Part shown: in pieces, positions 1 to 7,426 of the stretch
How positions within the stretch are numbered: the stretch's first letter is position 1
Layout: every line of letters begins with the position of its first letter
Origin: Bacteroidetes bacterium UBA4416
GTDB lineage: Bacteria; Bacteroidota; Bacteroidia; B-17B0; Aurantibacillaceae
DNA length: 48,282 nt
Assembly (NCBI GenBank): GCA_002390745.1
Contig: DGQK01000048.1
Span: 1 to 48,282, forward strand
Direction of reading: 5' to 3'
Position numbers and translations under genes: made by a program
The notes under the pieces: generated by a model
Databases searched by the model: none
What the model was told of the DNA's origin: nothing
Seen by the model: only the letters and a program-made list of their open reading frames with translations

Positions 1-74
1 TTTGGTTTGATATTACCTATGAAGGCTTTTTTCATAATGTGCCGGAAAGTCTTCATAGGTAATATCAAACCAAA
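1..74. repeat. Perfect 24-bp inverted repeat at window start
   Basis: Bases 1-24 are the exact reverse complement of bases 51-74, with a 26-base spacer. The inner arm is part of the minus-strand reading frame at 13-180, and the outer arm supplies that frame's stop codon. Its position at the very first base suggests a fold-back at a contig end as much as a biological hairpin. Confidence 0.75.
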
Positions 75-180
75 CGCCTTTGCTATCCTTGAAAATTTTA
101 AGGTTGAATAGCCCTTCATAGTCAAGATAAAGGTCATACTCAAAAATCAATACGTTGTCTTCAGAATTTCCTTGCTCCAT
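13..180 (-). CDS. Small hypothetical protein (55 aa), possibly 3'-truncated
   Basis: An ATG at 178-180 on the minus strand opens a frame of 55 codons ending with TAA at 13-15. The protein is acidic and aromatic-rich, beginning MEQGNSEDNVLIFEYD and containing GVWFDITYEDFPAHYEK. It has no membrane segment and I do not recognise it. It lies 37 bases downstream of the zinc-ribbon gene on the same strand, so it may be the last gene of that minus-strand run. Its last codons and stop lie in the inverted repeat at the window edge. If that repeat is an assembly fold-back, the natural C-terminus is missing and the true gene is longer. Confidence 0.35.
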   Translation of the reverse strand: MEQGNSEDNVLIFEYDLYLDYEGLFNLKIFKDSKGVWFDITYEDFPAHYEKSLHR

Positions 181-217
181 GTTTCATCTAAAGTATTTGT
201 AGAAATTCGCTTATCAA

Positions 218-583
218 CTACTGTGCACTAGGCAATTTTCTTTTTTTAATAAGAATAATATCAGGCTTACAATATATATACCCAAATTCGTAACAATATA
301 GCCACTGGCCGCCGCGTTTTGAGGGTTGGAAATGTGTGTGAACCGAGAAATCAAATCCTTCGAGGGCCAGTTGTTGCCAGCGAATACGCTTACTGTTATT
401 AAGATAGAACGCCTCTAAGGTGCGCCTGTTTTTTCGAAGCGCGTTATTTATGTTACGCATGTAATTAGTTATGTCACTATTGAGTTTATTATTATGCAGG
501 TTACGACAATATTCGTCGCAAAATTTTTTGTCGCTTCGGCCATAGAATGCTTCACCGCACTGATGACATGATCTACTTTCCAT
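218..583 (-). CDS. Small zinc-ribbon protein (121 aa)
   Basis: The N-terminus carries four spaced cysteines, C6-H-Q-C9 and C22-D-E-Y-C26, a pattern expected to bind one zinc ion. The remainder is basic and probably helical (residues 30-70), then an aromatic-rich stretch with WLYCYEFGYIYCKPD and a lysine-rich end. Such proteins are usually DNA- or RNA-associated, but no specific function can be assigned. The gene starts four bases after the stop of the RpoA-CTD-like gene (588-1073) on the same strand, so the two are very likely co-transcribed and perhaps functionally linked. The frame is intact. Confidence 0.7.
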   Translation of the reverse strand: MESRSCHQCGEAFYGRSDKKFCDEYCRNLHNNKLNSDITNYMRNINNALRKNRRTLEAFYLNNSKRIRWQQLALEGFDFSVHTHFQPSKRGGQWLYCYEFGYIYCKPDIILIKKRKLPSAQ

Positions 584-587
584 AACT

Positions 588-1073
588 TTATGAAAATAGG
601 GCTCCGCAGCCGTTATCTATAAACACTTTCATAATGGTAGCAACATGGGTTTTACCCATACCACGCATACGCTTTAAACCATGCTCACCCTTTTGGGCAA
701 CTTCAGCCATATTGTAACAGCCATTACCTTTTAAAATATGATAAACACGCACAGGAAGCTTATGATGTTTAAGAGGCATGTGTAGGAAATGCCTGAGCTC
801 AGGATCCTGCTTTAAAACCTTTTGCCGGCTTTTTTGAATGAGTGTACGAAGTTTGGCTGCGCGACGTCGTGATTCCCAAAACAACTCTTTACACATATAA
901 GGCTCTATATCAAGCATTACACCTTCGAGATTGTATTTAAAGGGTTTAAATTTATGCTGGAAGGCAGCAAGCTCCAGCGGGCTGATAAAATGCAGTAGCA
1001 CAGGATTATTTTCAGGCGTTTCGATATCACCCAAACCCGGCACTTTTGTTAGTGGCTTTACTTTTGTTTTCAT
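588..1073 (-). CDS. Protein with an RNA polymerase alpha-CTD-like C-terminal domain (161 aa)
   Basis: Residues 106-160 match the helix-hairpin-helix fold pattern of the C-terminal domain of RNA polymerase alpha: LPVRVYHILKGNGCYNMAEV, then LKRMRGMGKTHVATI and an NGCGALF end, parallel to the family's L-x-V-R-x-Y-N-x-L-K and L-x-x-I-x-N-x-G-K-x-S-x-x-E-I signature. Residues 1-100 do not resemble the alpha N-terminal assembly domain and are unassigned; a basic helix lies near 68-95. In the family this domain contacts promoter UP-element DNA and activators, so this could be a transcription modulator carried by the element. That role is an inference. The gene sits between the nucleotidyltransferase-HEPN gene and the zinc-ribbon gene on one strand. 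Confidence 0.65.
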   Translation of the reverse strand: MKTKVKPLTKVPGLGDIETPENNPVLLHFISPLELAAFQHKFKPFKYNLEGVMLDIEPYMCKELFWESRRRAAKLRTLIQKSRQKVLKQDPELRHFLHMPLKHHKLPVRVYHILKGNGCYNMAEVAQKGEHGLKRMRGMGKTHVATIMKVFIDNGCGALFS

Positions 1074-1125
1074 ATTTGCTGATTTATTTGAGATTATTTC
1101 ACCTCTCTTATCAGCAGGATATGTG

Positions 1126-2007
1126 TTAGCTGGTAAAGCTTGCTATTTTTTCTTTGCAAAGCTGTTCTGTTAACTGGCGCAGCAGCATTACGCGTTCGCC
1201 GAGGTAATCAAGATCTGCTTTGGTAATTTTATAAGTTGATTTATAACGTGCATCCACATAAGCCTTACGCAACAGCATAAAGCGCTGGCGCTCTATGATG
1301 CTGGCCTTAGGAAAAATTTTACCAAACTCCATATGAAGGCTTTTGGCGCGTCTTCCTAATACTTCCAAATCGTGCGTTTTTGGTTTATAGCCAGCAAATA
1401 CTAATTGAATGGTGGCGTAAAATCGCTCAGTAGCTTGATGTAATTCAAAAGCAGCTATTTTATAATATTTCTGATTTCTTTCACCTTTAGACAAGTTGGA
1501 TTCAAAGTTTTCATAAAACATTTCGGCACTGTCAAACCAATTTTCAAATTCTCTCTGTGCAATTGCCTGAACTTCTTGAAGACTTAAATCTCTCTTCTCC
1601 GCCAATTGATAGCGGCTGGTGTCAAATAAAACAACACCATCTCTTTTAACCTCGTTAAAAAAATAATTGCCTTCCTGCAATTGTTGGTTTACAAACTGTA
1701 TATTTTCAAATTCAAGATGTATAGCTGTTTCAAAATTAAGCGCTTCCAGCTTATCTAAAATGGAAAACAAAAAGGTATCAGCATTGGCTTTGTCACTGTT
1801 ATTCAAAATAATCAGCAAATCAAAATCTGACATATAGCTATATCTAACCCCATTCTCCACATATTCTTCATTTTGCCAATCACCACGGGCATAAGAACCA
1901 AAAAGAATGATCATCTCAATTTCCCAGTATTTTGGAATGAGCGCATCCTTTATAGCTTTTAGTTCTGCCTGCTTATTTGCGGGTAGGTGGCTAAGATCGG
2001 CCTTCAT
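1126..2007 (-). CDS. Nucleotidyltransferase-HEPN fusion protein (293 aa)
   Basis: The N-terminal domain has the polymerase-beta-type nucleotidyltransferase signature: ILFGSYARG at 35-42 followed by the metal-binding SDFDLLI, with aspartates at 61 and 63. Residues about 145-290 are all-helical and resemble a HEPN domain (AAFELHQATERFYATI and LRKAYVDARY). The two domains occur as separate partners in MNT/HEPN toxin-antitoxin modules and as single-chain fusions common in Bacteroidota. Members may transfer nucleotides to small molecules or proteins; the substrate is unknown here. All core catalytic residues appear present. The gene lies 140 bases downstream of the ATPase gene and upstream of the CTD-like gene, all on the minus strand. 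Confidence 0.8.
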   Translation of the reverse strand: MKADLSHLPANKQAELKAIKDALIPKYWEIEMIILFGSYARGDWQNEEYVENGVRYSYMSDFDLLIILNNSDKANADTFLFSILDKLEALNFETAIHLEFENIQFVNQQLQEGNYFFNEVKRDGVVLFDTSRYQLAEKRDLSLQEVQAIAQREFENWFDSAEMFYENFESNLSKGERNQKYYKIAAFELHQATERFYATIQLVFAGYKPKTHDLEVLGRRAKSLHMEFGKIFPKASIIERQRFMLLRKAYVDARYKSTYKITKADLDYLGERVMLLRQLTEQLCKEKIASFTS

Positions 2008-2146
2008 TTTTTAAATCCTATATTAATCATGCCAGATTCATTGAGTTTAAAGATAGCAGTTTTTACAAATAATCAACTAATAATAGACCTGTTTTAAAAA
2101 CATAACATATATCCGCCTTGTATAATTGGATTTACACTCCATTTTA

Positions 2147-3556
2147 CTATGCCTGTTCGAATAAGACATCCATTTTTAAATCGTTCTGCACATTGCCGGA
2201 GTACAAATTTGGCTTCAATCCAAAAGTTGTTATTGTAGCTAAAAACACGGCCTTCTTGGTTTTCGTTTCGCCCCTGAATGCCGTGAGCTTATTGCGTAGC
2301 TCTCCATCGTATTTTTTATCAATCGCAAATAACTCTGACGAAAATTTCATCTCACATAAACTTATTACACCATCACGGCGGTCTATTAAAAGATCTATCT
2401 GTGCACCGTTGGCAGAAGTAGTGCTTCGCCATGAAGAGCTCTCGGTTGCAATACCACTTATACCCAGTGCTTTTTTTATTTGCGGCACATGATACATGCA
2501 TACTTGCTCAAACGCATAGCCGCTCCACGCCCGGTGTTTTGTGCTATCAATCAGCTTTACCCAATGATCTTTATCGAAACGTTTTTGACCTGCGATAAAC
2601 TTAAGATGAAAGAGCGAGAAGAAATCACAGAGCTGGAAAAGGCCGTTGCGTGACTTCTTACCGAAGGGAATGTAACGCCTGATGAACCCGCTTTCTTCCA
2701 GCTCGTCCAGCAATCGTGTTAAGCCGCCCCCCGTGGGCAGTCCGCTCTCTTTGCTTACTTCATCCCGCGTAAGGCCTTTGCCTTTTTTTGCCAATGCCTG
2801 TACTATTGCTTCGTGACGCTCTGCCCTGTCAAACAAGGATTTAAAGAGGTTATCAAATTCTGTCAATAGCAAACCATTGTGCGTGAAACACAATCGGTCA
2901 ATATTCTGAGAAGCACTTTGGCCTTTCTTTACTTCCTCCCAATAAAAGGGTATGCCGCCAAGTACCATGTAGAGCTGAACTAACTGATAATAATCCATGG
3001 CAATGCCTTTACTTTCCATCAACAATTTACACTCGTATAAATTGAATGGCTCTACTTTGATGCGTTTCGTAACTCTGTTGTGAAGCCCGGCTTTGTTGTT
3101 AATCAGGTTATTTATCATCCATGAGGCCGCAGAGCCGCATACAACCAGTACGATATCCGTTCTGCCTGAAGCCCAGCTGTTCCAAAAATGTTCCAGCGCC
3201 TGTATAAACCCTGAGTGCTGTGTATCAAACCAGGGCAGCTCATCTATAAATATGACCTTCTTTTTCTGTTTCGACTTTGAGATCATTTTACTGATCTGGT
3301 CAAAAGCCTCCATCCAACTGGTAGCGGGATCGTATTTGTAGTTTTGCTTTTTTACAGCACGGTTATAATTATCCAACTGCTGTTGCAGGCTTGCACGCCC
3401 CAGCCCCGTCAGGGAAAATGTGATCTTGTCACCGAACACATTTCTGACCAGGTACGTTTTGCCCACACGCCTGCGGCCATACAGGGCAATAAACTCCGAC
3501 TTTCCCGAGCTTAACGCATCAAGTAAGATCTGCTGTTCTATCTCTCTTCCAATCAT
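2147..3556 (-). CDS. AAA-type ATPase with C-terminal DUF234/PD-(D/E)XK-like domain (469 aa)
   Basis: The Walker A motif is GRRRVGKT (residues 27-34) and the Walker B motif is KKVIFIDELPWF, with D105 and E106. The C-terminal part carries GAQIDLLIDR, then CEMKF, the D...E-x-K arrangement of the restriction-like nuclease fold seen in DUF234 proteins. These ATPases are frequent in archaea and Bacteroidota and poorly understood. I start the gene at the ATG at 3554-3556. The longer frame begins with TTG at 3583, inside a strong inverted repeat that looks regulatory. It is transcribed divergently from the phage-like module. It resembles neither terminases nor FtsK-type packaging ATPases, so I do not count it as a packaging enzyme. 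Confidence 0.85.
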   Translation of the reverse strand: MIGREIEQQILLDALSSGKSEFIALYGRRRVGKTYLVRNVFGDKITFSLTGLGRASLQQQLDNYNRAVKKQNYKYDPATSWMEAFDQISKMISKSKQKKKVIFIDELPWFDTQHSGFIQALEHFWNSWASGRTDIVLVVCGSAASWMINNLINNKAGLHNRVTKRIKVEPFNLYECKLLMESKGIAMDYYQLVQLYMVLGGIPFYWEEVKKGQSASQNIDRLCFTHNGLLLTEFDNLFKSLFDRAERHEAIVQALAKKGKGLTRDEVSKESGLPTGGGLTRLLDELEESGFIRRYIPFGKKSRNGLFQLCDFFSLFHLKFIAGQKRFDKDHWVKLIDSTKHRAWSGYAFEQVCMYHVPQIKKALGISGIATESSSWRSTTSANGAQIDLLIDRRDGVISLCEMKFSSELFAIDKKYDGELRNKLTAFRGETKTKKAVFLATITTFGLKPNLYSGNVQNDLKMDVLFEQA

Positions 3557-3557
3557 A

Positions 3558-3611
3558 TTTTCAGTTTGGCCATAAATATACAAATTTTATGAGTTATGGC
3601 CAAACTGAAAA
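3558..3611. promoter_or_regulatory. 18-bp perfect inverted repeat just upstream of the ATPase gene
   Basis: TTTTCAGTTTGGCCATAA at 3558-3575 is mirrored exactly at 3594-3611 with an 18-base spacer. The first arm ends one base before the ATPase start codon, so the pair brackets its 5' untranslated or promoter region. This is the geometry of an operator bound by a dimer, perhaps for autoregulation. A transcript hairpin blocking translation is the alternative. Confidence 0.5.
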
Positions 3612-3866
3612 CCGGTGGATTTCTCTCTGAAAAAATTATCCGCAGGGCAATTACGGTAAAAATCGGGCTATAACTTTTTGTAGTCATGTATGCCTGAAAG
3701 CGCAGTGTTTACAGGGCCTGTTTGTAAAAGTTGTCACTTCTGAAAATCCACTGCTTAGTAATCCAGCTCTATCTGAAGGAATTTTGATCCCGCAAGGTTC
3801 GCATGGTTTAAATACCGATTAACGCGAAGGCAGCAGATTAAAATCTAACCATAAAAATTCAACGCC

Positions 3867-4049
3867 ATGACAAACGAAGTAGTTTCTAAGATTGACTGGA
3901 AGGAAGTCGGCATCACCGCCGTAGTAACTCTGGTAACAGCCACTATTGGCTGCACCATTGCAGTTGTAGTAGCTCAAACGCTCATTATTCCCGCAGTTAA
4001 CAAAGCAAAAGAAAAACGGGCAGCCGCCAAGAGCAAGGATGCCAAATAG
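3867..4049 (+). CDS. Small single-pass membrane protein (60 aa)
   Basis: One hydrophobic segment spans about residues 15-41 (ITAVVTLVTATIGCTIAVVV and beyond), preceded by a short polar N-terminus and followed by a lysine/alanine-rich tail (AKEKRAAAKSK). It is the first gene of the 15.6-kb plus-strand module, and its start has the gccATG context shared by many genes of this module. The 75-base gap to the next gene holds no other frame I would trust. No function is recognisable. In the phage-like reading it would be a minor membrane component of the particle; an unrelated small inner-membrane protein is equally compatible with the sequence. Confidence 0.6.
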   Translation: MTNEVVSKIDWKEVGITAVVTLVTATIGCTIAVVVAQTLIIPAVNKAKEKRAAAKSKDAK

Positions 4050-4124
4050 TAAGGAGTGAATATCACAATGCCTTGCAGCGAACGAAAAAATTAAACCATT
4101 TATTAACCAACATCAAAACAAGCC

Positions 4125-4997
4125 ATGAACAAGTATAACGAAGAAATTCGCAAATATGAAAAGGAGGCCGAAGACCGTTACGATGATTACGACGATAATT
4201 ACGACGAAGACGGATTCGACACAGGCCTCGAAGGCCAGGATTCCTACGATGAAGATTCTTACGAAGAGGTAGAATACATCGGGGAAGACAGCTACGATGA
4301 AGACGGCTACGACAGCTATGCGCAGGCCTCCATCGGTAAAATCAATCCAAACGACCGCACCTTAACCGTTACCGTTACCAACACCAGCGGCGCAGATGCC
4401 GAGGTGATCATCTTTGGCGGTAACGAAAACGCTCCGCAACCTGCCGGTGTACTCGTAACAGTGCAGGAAAGTTCGCACAACGAAGTGCGCGAGGAAAGCA
4501 AAGCCAATCCATTCAAGATCCAGGGTATGAAAATGTCCGTGTCCGATCCGTTGCAATTCGACAACGTGTGGAGGATCCTTCGTAAATCGGCTGCGGGTGC
4601 TGCCAACTCTTACCCTTACCAGCCACGCAACGCTACCTCTCCGCAAAACACCAATCCCAACCTCATTGACGACAGTGCGTTTGAGATGGACGTTACCGGA
4701 CAGGACAGCATTCGCTTCTTCCAGAAGGCCGGTGTAAAAACCACTTTAACCTTCACCATCAAAGCTCGCGTTGATATGGGCAATGTGCTCATGGGTCAGA
4801 ACGTGGCAGAAGTTTCTACCGCGCCACGCCCTACCGGTCTGCCTCAGATCGACCTGGCCAAACAGTCGCCAAGACCTGTATTCGGTGTTAAACCGAAGAT
4901 CAAAAAAATGGTGCGCAAAGTTGTACGCCGCCCTATCAATGGTGGAGGCGGAGGCAACATGGGGCCACGTAAGCGCCTGCTCAAAAAACGCAGGTAA
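4125..4997 (+). CDS. Candidate major capsid or shell protein (290 aa)
   Basis: Three parts are visible. Residues 1-65 are extremely acidic and tyrosine-rich (28 Asp/Glu and 11 Tyr) with repeated SYDED units. Residues about 78-222 form a beta-rich core, starting RTLTVTVTNTSGADAEVIIF. Residues 255-290 are a glycine- and arginine/lysine-rich tail ending PRKRLLKKRR. The core is clearly paralogous to the flanks of the propeller protein at 8971-10902: both have a V-x-NTS-(x)n-E-V segment, then VLV...REE/RED, then a common C-terminal strand pattern. Gene order, a terminator directly behind it and the paralogy suggest an abundant structural subunit, perhaps a jelly roll. The core is about 145 residues, small for a double jelly roll and fitting a single one. 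The capsid role is an inference. Confidence 0.55.
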   Translation: MNKYNEEIRKYEKEAEDRYDDYDDNYDEDGFDTGLEGQDSYDEDSYEEVEYIGEDSYDEDGYDSYAQASIGKINPNDRTLTVTVTNTSGADAEVIIFGGNENAPQPAGVLVTVQESSHNEVREESKANPFKIQGMKMSVSDPLQFDNVWRILRKSAAGAANSYPYQPRNATSPQNTNPNLIDDSAFEMDVTGQDSIRFFQKAGVKTTLTFTIKARVDMGNVLMGQNVAEVSTAPRPTGLPQIDLAKQSPRPVFGVKPKIKKMVRKVVRRPINGGGGGNMGPRKRLLKKRR

Positions 4998-5020
4998 GCA
5001 ATTTCAGCAGGGTTAAACAG

Positions 5021-5060
5021 AAGCCAAGGCGGGAAACCCTTCTCTGCTTTGGCTTTTTTT
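5021..5060 (+). terminator. Intrinsic terminator after the candidate shell protein gene
   Basis: AAGCCAA (5021-5027) pairs with TTGGCTT (5049-5055), with further G/C pairing possible in between, followed by an uninterrupted T run. It lies between the shell-protein candidate and the rest of the module, so it could make that gene's transcript more abundant than the downstream ones. Confidence 0.7.
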
Positions 5061-5095
5061 AAATCCATCATTACGAACCTTTTAAATCAATCACC

Positions 5096-5623
5096 ATGTG
5101 CAAAGGAAAAGCGCAGAACAGGATAGACTACATCGTGTTGCAGAAGCCCTCAGAGGCAGCCAAAATCCTGAATAAATACGGCTACGAGCCGCCGAAAAAG
5201 GCCGATGAGCTGGTTAAAGCCATGAAGCTGCTGGTGCGCAAAAAAGGTGAACCAGTGGTTAAGGAGCTGATCAACATCCATCCTGAAAAGCAATTGATCC
5301 TGGAAACGTCGGGACATAATGCGGACGAGAGCAGCTACTGTGGCTGCCATAGTTCTTATTCCGGCGAAACCAAGGAGCTGCTTGACAAGCTCTCTGAACT
5401 TTCGGTGGACGATCTCAGCAAGCTCTACGACGATATTAAAAAGCAGTCGAAAGACAAGCCTGAAGATAAGCCGCTGATGGCTCAGGTGGAAACCGTATGG
5501 GATGAACTTAAGCGAAGAAAAAAACAAACGCAGAAGATCCAGGAGAACCAGGAGAATGGCCTTTGGCTGAAGATAGCTATTGGCGTACTGGCCGGGATCA
5601 TTATCGGTAAAGCACTCAGCTAA
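5096..5623 (+). CDS. C-tail-anchored protein of the phage-like module (175 aa)
   Basis: A soluble helical N-terminal region (residues 1-75; PSEAAKILNKYGYEPP and INIHPEK are distinctive) is followed by a small cysteine cluster (C82-G-C84), a charged coiled-coil-prone stretch (residues 90-150), and one C-terminal membrane helix (155-175; WLKIAIGVLAGIIIG). The topology is that of a tail-anchored protein with nearly everything on one side of the membrane. I do not recognise a named family. It is the first gene after the terminator at 5021-5060 and lies two bases before the next gene, with which it is certainly co-transcribed. Confidence 0.65.
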   Translation: MCKGKAQNRIDYIVLQKPSEAAKILNKYGYEPPKKADELVKAMKLLVRKKGEPVVKELINIHPEKQLILETSGHNADESSYCGCHSSYSGETKELLDKLSELSVDDLSKLYDDIKKQSKDKPEDKPLMAQVETVWDELKRRKKQTQKIQENQENGLWLKIAIGVLAGIIIGKALS

Positions 5624-5625
5624 AC

Positions 5626-6282
5626 ATGGTACGCATTATCAAAGAAGAACAGCCAAAAACGCAGCAACCGCTGCCTGAAGCCAGGCTCACTGAAAAATCA
5701 AAAGTGCTGCTGCAGGTAATCGGTATTGTGATTGCTGACAAGCCGCAGGCCATTCGCGAGCTGCTGGAAGACTACAGTGTTACGTTTGAAAAAGAGCCTT
5801 CTGAAAAAGAGCTGGTAGATACACTGCTTTCAGCCATTGGCGAATGCAATGCTGAGTTTAACAACGACCTGGCCAGTATAATTCTTGATTGCACGCTGGA
5901 GAATACCTACGACAGTTTCGATTTTGAATCCATGTTCTCCGGTAAAAAAAAGGCTGAGTCCGGTGCAGATAGCAGCCAGTCATCCGGTGGATCAGGTGGC
6001 GGAGGTTTATGGGCTGGTATAGCCAACGCTGTTGGAGGCATTGGCGGAGCCATTGGCCAGGGGCTGAAAGGAAAACAGGCAAGAGATCAGGCCACAGCCA
6101 ATACCATACAGGGCATCTATGCCTACAAGAGCCAGGTGGCTGCGAATGACCGCAGCAAAGGAAAAAACAAGGTGTACATGATGCTGGCGCTTTTTGTTGT
6201 GATTGGCCTTGCCGTTACAGCGCTGGTTTATTTCAACCGCAGGCAGCAAGCTACACCATCAACCATTCCATTAAACACATAA
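5626..6282 (+). CDS. Gly-rich membrane protein of the phage-like module (218 aa)
   Basis: Residues 20-105 are helical and acidic. Residues 119-147 form a Ser/Gly linker leading into an amphipathic Gly/Ala-rich segment (GGGGLWAGIANAVGGIGGAI) like those of membrane-active viral peptides. A classical membrane helix follows at 183-203 and a short tail RRQQATPSTIPLNT. The second hydrophobic segment next to a normal anchor suggests a role in membrane insertion or genome entry, comparable in layout only to pilot proteins of small phages. This is speculation from composition. The gene begins two bases after its upstream neighbour and ends three bases before the next one. Confidence 0.6.
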   Translation: MVRIIKEEQPKTQQPLPEARLTEKSKVLLQVIGIVIADKPQAIRELLEDYSVTFEKEPSEKELVDTLLSAIGECNAEFNNDLASIILDCTLENTYDSFDFESMFSGKKKAESGADSSQSSGGSGGGGLWAGIANAVGGIGGAIGQGLKGKQARDQATANTIQGIYAYKSQVAANDRSKGKNKVYMMLALFVVIGLAVTALVYFNRRQQATPSTIPLNT

Positions 6283-6285
6283 GCC

Positions 6286-6732
6286 ATGATATTACAGAAA
6301 AACAATTTCGGATTAACAGGTCTTTCCAACTACGTCAGCTACGACGACGGCTACGACAATCTCTTTAAAAAATTTAAAGATAAGCGTGCTGAAAAGAAAC
6401 AGCAGAAGGAGGATGATAAGGCTGATAAAAAGCAGCGCAAAGACGACAGGCGCGGCGAACGTCAGGAAAAAAGAGAGCTGGCTAATGAGAAGCGCCGTCT
6501 GAAGAATGAGATGAAACAAACTCAGATCGACGAGAAAAAAGCTCAGATCAGCATGCTTAACCAGGCTGGTGCACAGCCTCCGGGAGGTGGTACGCCACCG
6601 GCAAGCGGAAATGATAATACGATGATGATCGTAGCAGGCATTGTTGGCGTGATCGTCATCGCGGGTGTAGGTTATGTCATCATGAATAAAAAGCCGGCCG
6701 CTGCACCGGTGGTATATGCCAAAGCAGCTTAA
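6286..6732 (+). CDS. YD-motif membrane protein A (148 aa)
   Basis: Near the N-terminus is the motif YDDGYDNLFKKFKDKR (residues 19-34), followed by a highly charged Lys/Asp/Arg helix to about residue 88, a Gly/Pro linker, a membrane helix (112-133) and a tail KKPAAAPVVYAKAA. The same layout (YD motif, basic low-complexity stretch, membrane helix, Ala/Pro-rich end) occurs in the proteins at 6758-7423 and 7666-8166. The family is unknown to me. Such a shared N-terminal tag in membrane proteins beside a shell-protein candidate suggests docking to a common partner, which is an inference. Confidence 0.65.
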   Translation: MILQKNNFGLTGLSNYVSYDDGYDNLFKKFKDKRAEKKQQKEDDKADKKQRKDDRRGERQEKRELANEKRRLKNEMKQTQIDEKKAQISMLNQAGAQPPGGGTPPASGNDNTMMIVAGIVGVIVIAGVGYVIMNKKPAAAPVVYAKAA

Positions 6733-6757
6733 TCAACCATTAAAAAAAAAAACAGCC

Positions 6758-7423
6758 ATGATTATCGGAGAAATATTTGACCAAAACGCCGGATATGAAG
6801 AAAACTACGACTACCTCTTCAAACGCAAAGGCGGAGCGCCTGCACCCCGCCAGCAAAAAAAGGCAGAGAAGAAAGCAGGGAAACCCAATAAGCCAGGCGG
6901 GAGGCTCATGCAAAAACGCCAGGACCGCAAACCCGGCATTGCCCCTAAAAAACGGCTCATCATGGGCAACTTCGGCCTGTTCAACAAAAACAAAAAGAAA
7001 GAAGAAGCCGCGCAAGCCGCAGCAGCCGCCACGCCGGATGTTGCTACGCAAACTGACACCGACAACAGCCAGGATGCTGGATCCGTGGAAAACACCGCGC
7101 AAAACACGCAAAGCCCGGAAATGAATGCCGGAACAGAAAGTAATGCCGACAACCAGGCCGCATCTGCCCAGGAAGAACCGGCGGCTGAAACGCCTTCAGA
7201 AAACACAGAAACCGAAGAGCCTTCGGAAAGCAGCTACGATGAACCAGCCGCAAAAACGGAAACGAAAGCTGACAAATCCAACGACAAGACATCGGGTGTT
7301 GGAAAGTGGATCGGCTGGGGCTTCCTCGGCCTGACGGTAGTGGTTATCGGCTATACGATGTACCGGCTCGACAAAATGGAAGCAAGCCTTCCGCATAACA
7401 GCAACTTACACCCTAACGCATAA
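6758..7423 (+). CDS. YD-motif membrane protein B (221 aa)
   Basis: The motif YEENYDYLFKRK lies at residues 13-24, followed by a Lys/Arg/Pro-rich stretch to residue 82, a long disordered Ala/Thr/Glu/Asn-rich linker (83-180), a membrane helix (184-202) and the tail YRLDKMEASLPHNSN. I place the start at the ATG at 6758, preceded by aacagcc as in most genes of the module. An upstream in-frame ATG at 6716 would overlap the preceding gene and add 14 lysine-rich residues. The acidic/alanine linker may be a flexible spacer between the membrane and the motif. The function is unknown. Confidence 0.65.
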   Translation: MIIGEIFDQNAGYEENYDYLFKRKGGAPAPRQQKKAEKKAGKPNKPGGRLMQKRQDRKPGIAPKKRLIMGNFGLFNKNKKKEEAAQAAAAATPDVATQTDTDNSQDAGSVENTAQNTQSPEMNAGTESNADNQAASAQEEPAAETPSENTETEEPSESSYDEPAAKTETKADKSNDKTSGVGKWIGWGFLGLTVVVIGYTMYRLDKMEASLPHNSNLHPNA

Positions 7424-7426
7424 ACC

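Noticed and set aside
1126..2007. A two-gene MNT/HEPN toxin-antitoxin pair
   Set aside because: Both domains lie on one chain, which is common for Bacteroidota nucleotidyltransferase-HEPN fusions; no separate partner gene is present.
2147..3556. DUF234-type ATPase as the packaging ATPase of the phage-like module
   Set aside because: Its sequence fits the DUF234/PD-(D/E)XK ATPase type, not FtsK/HerA or terminase types, and it is transcribed in the opposite direction.
4316..4646. Long minus-strand frames inside the shell-candidate gene and similar frames in other genes
   Set aside because: They are antisense shadows of well-supported genes with no independent signals.
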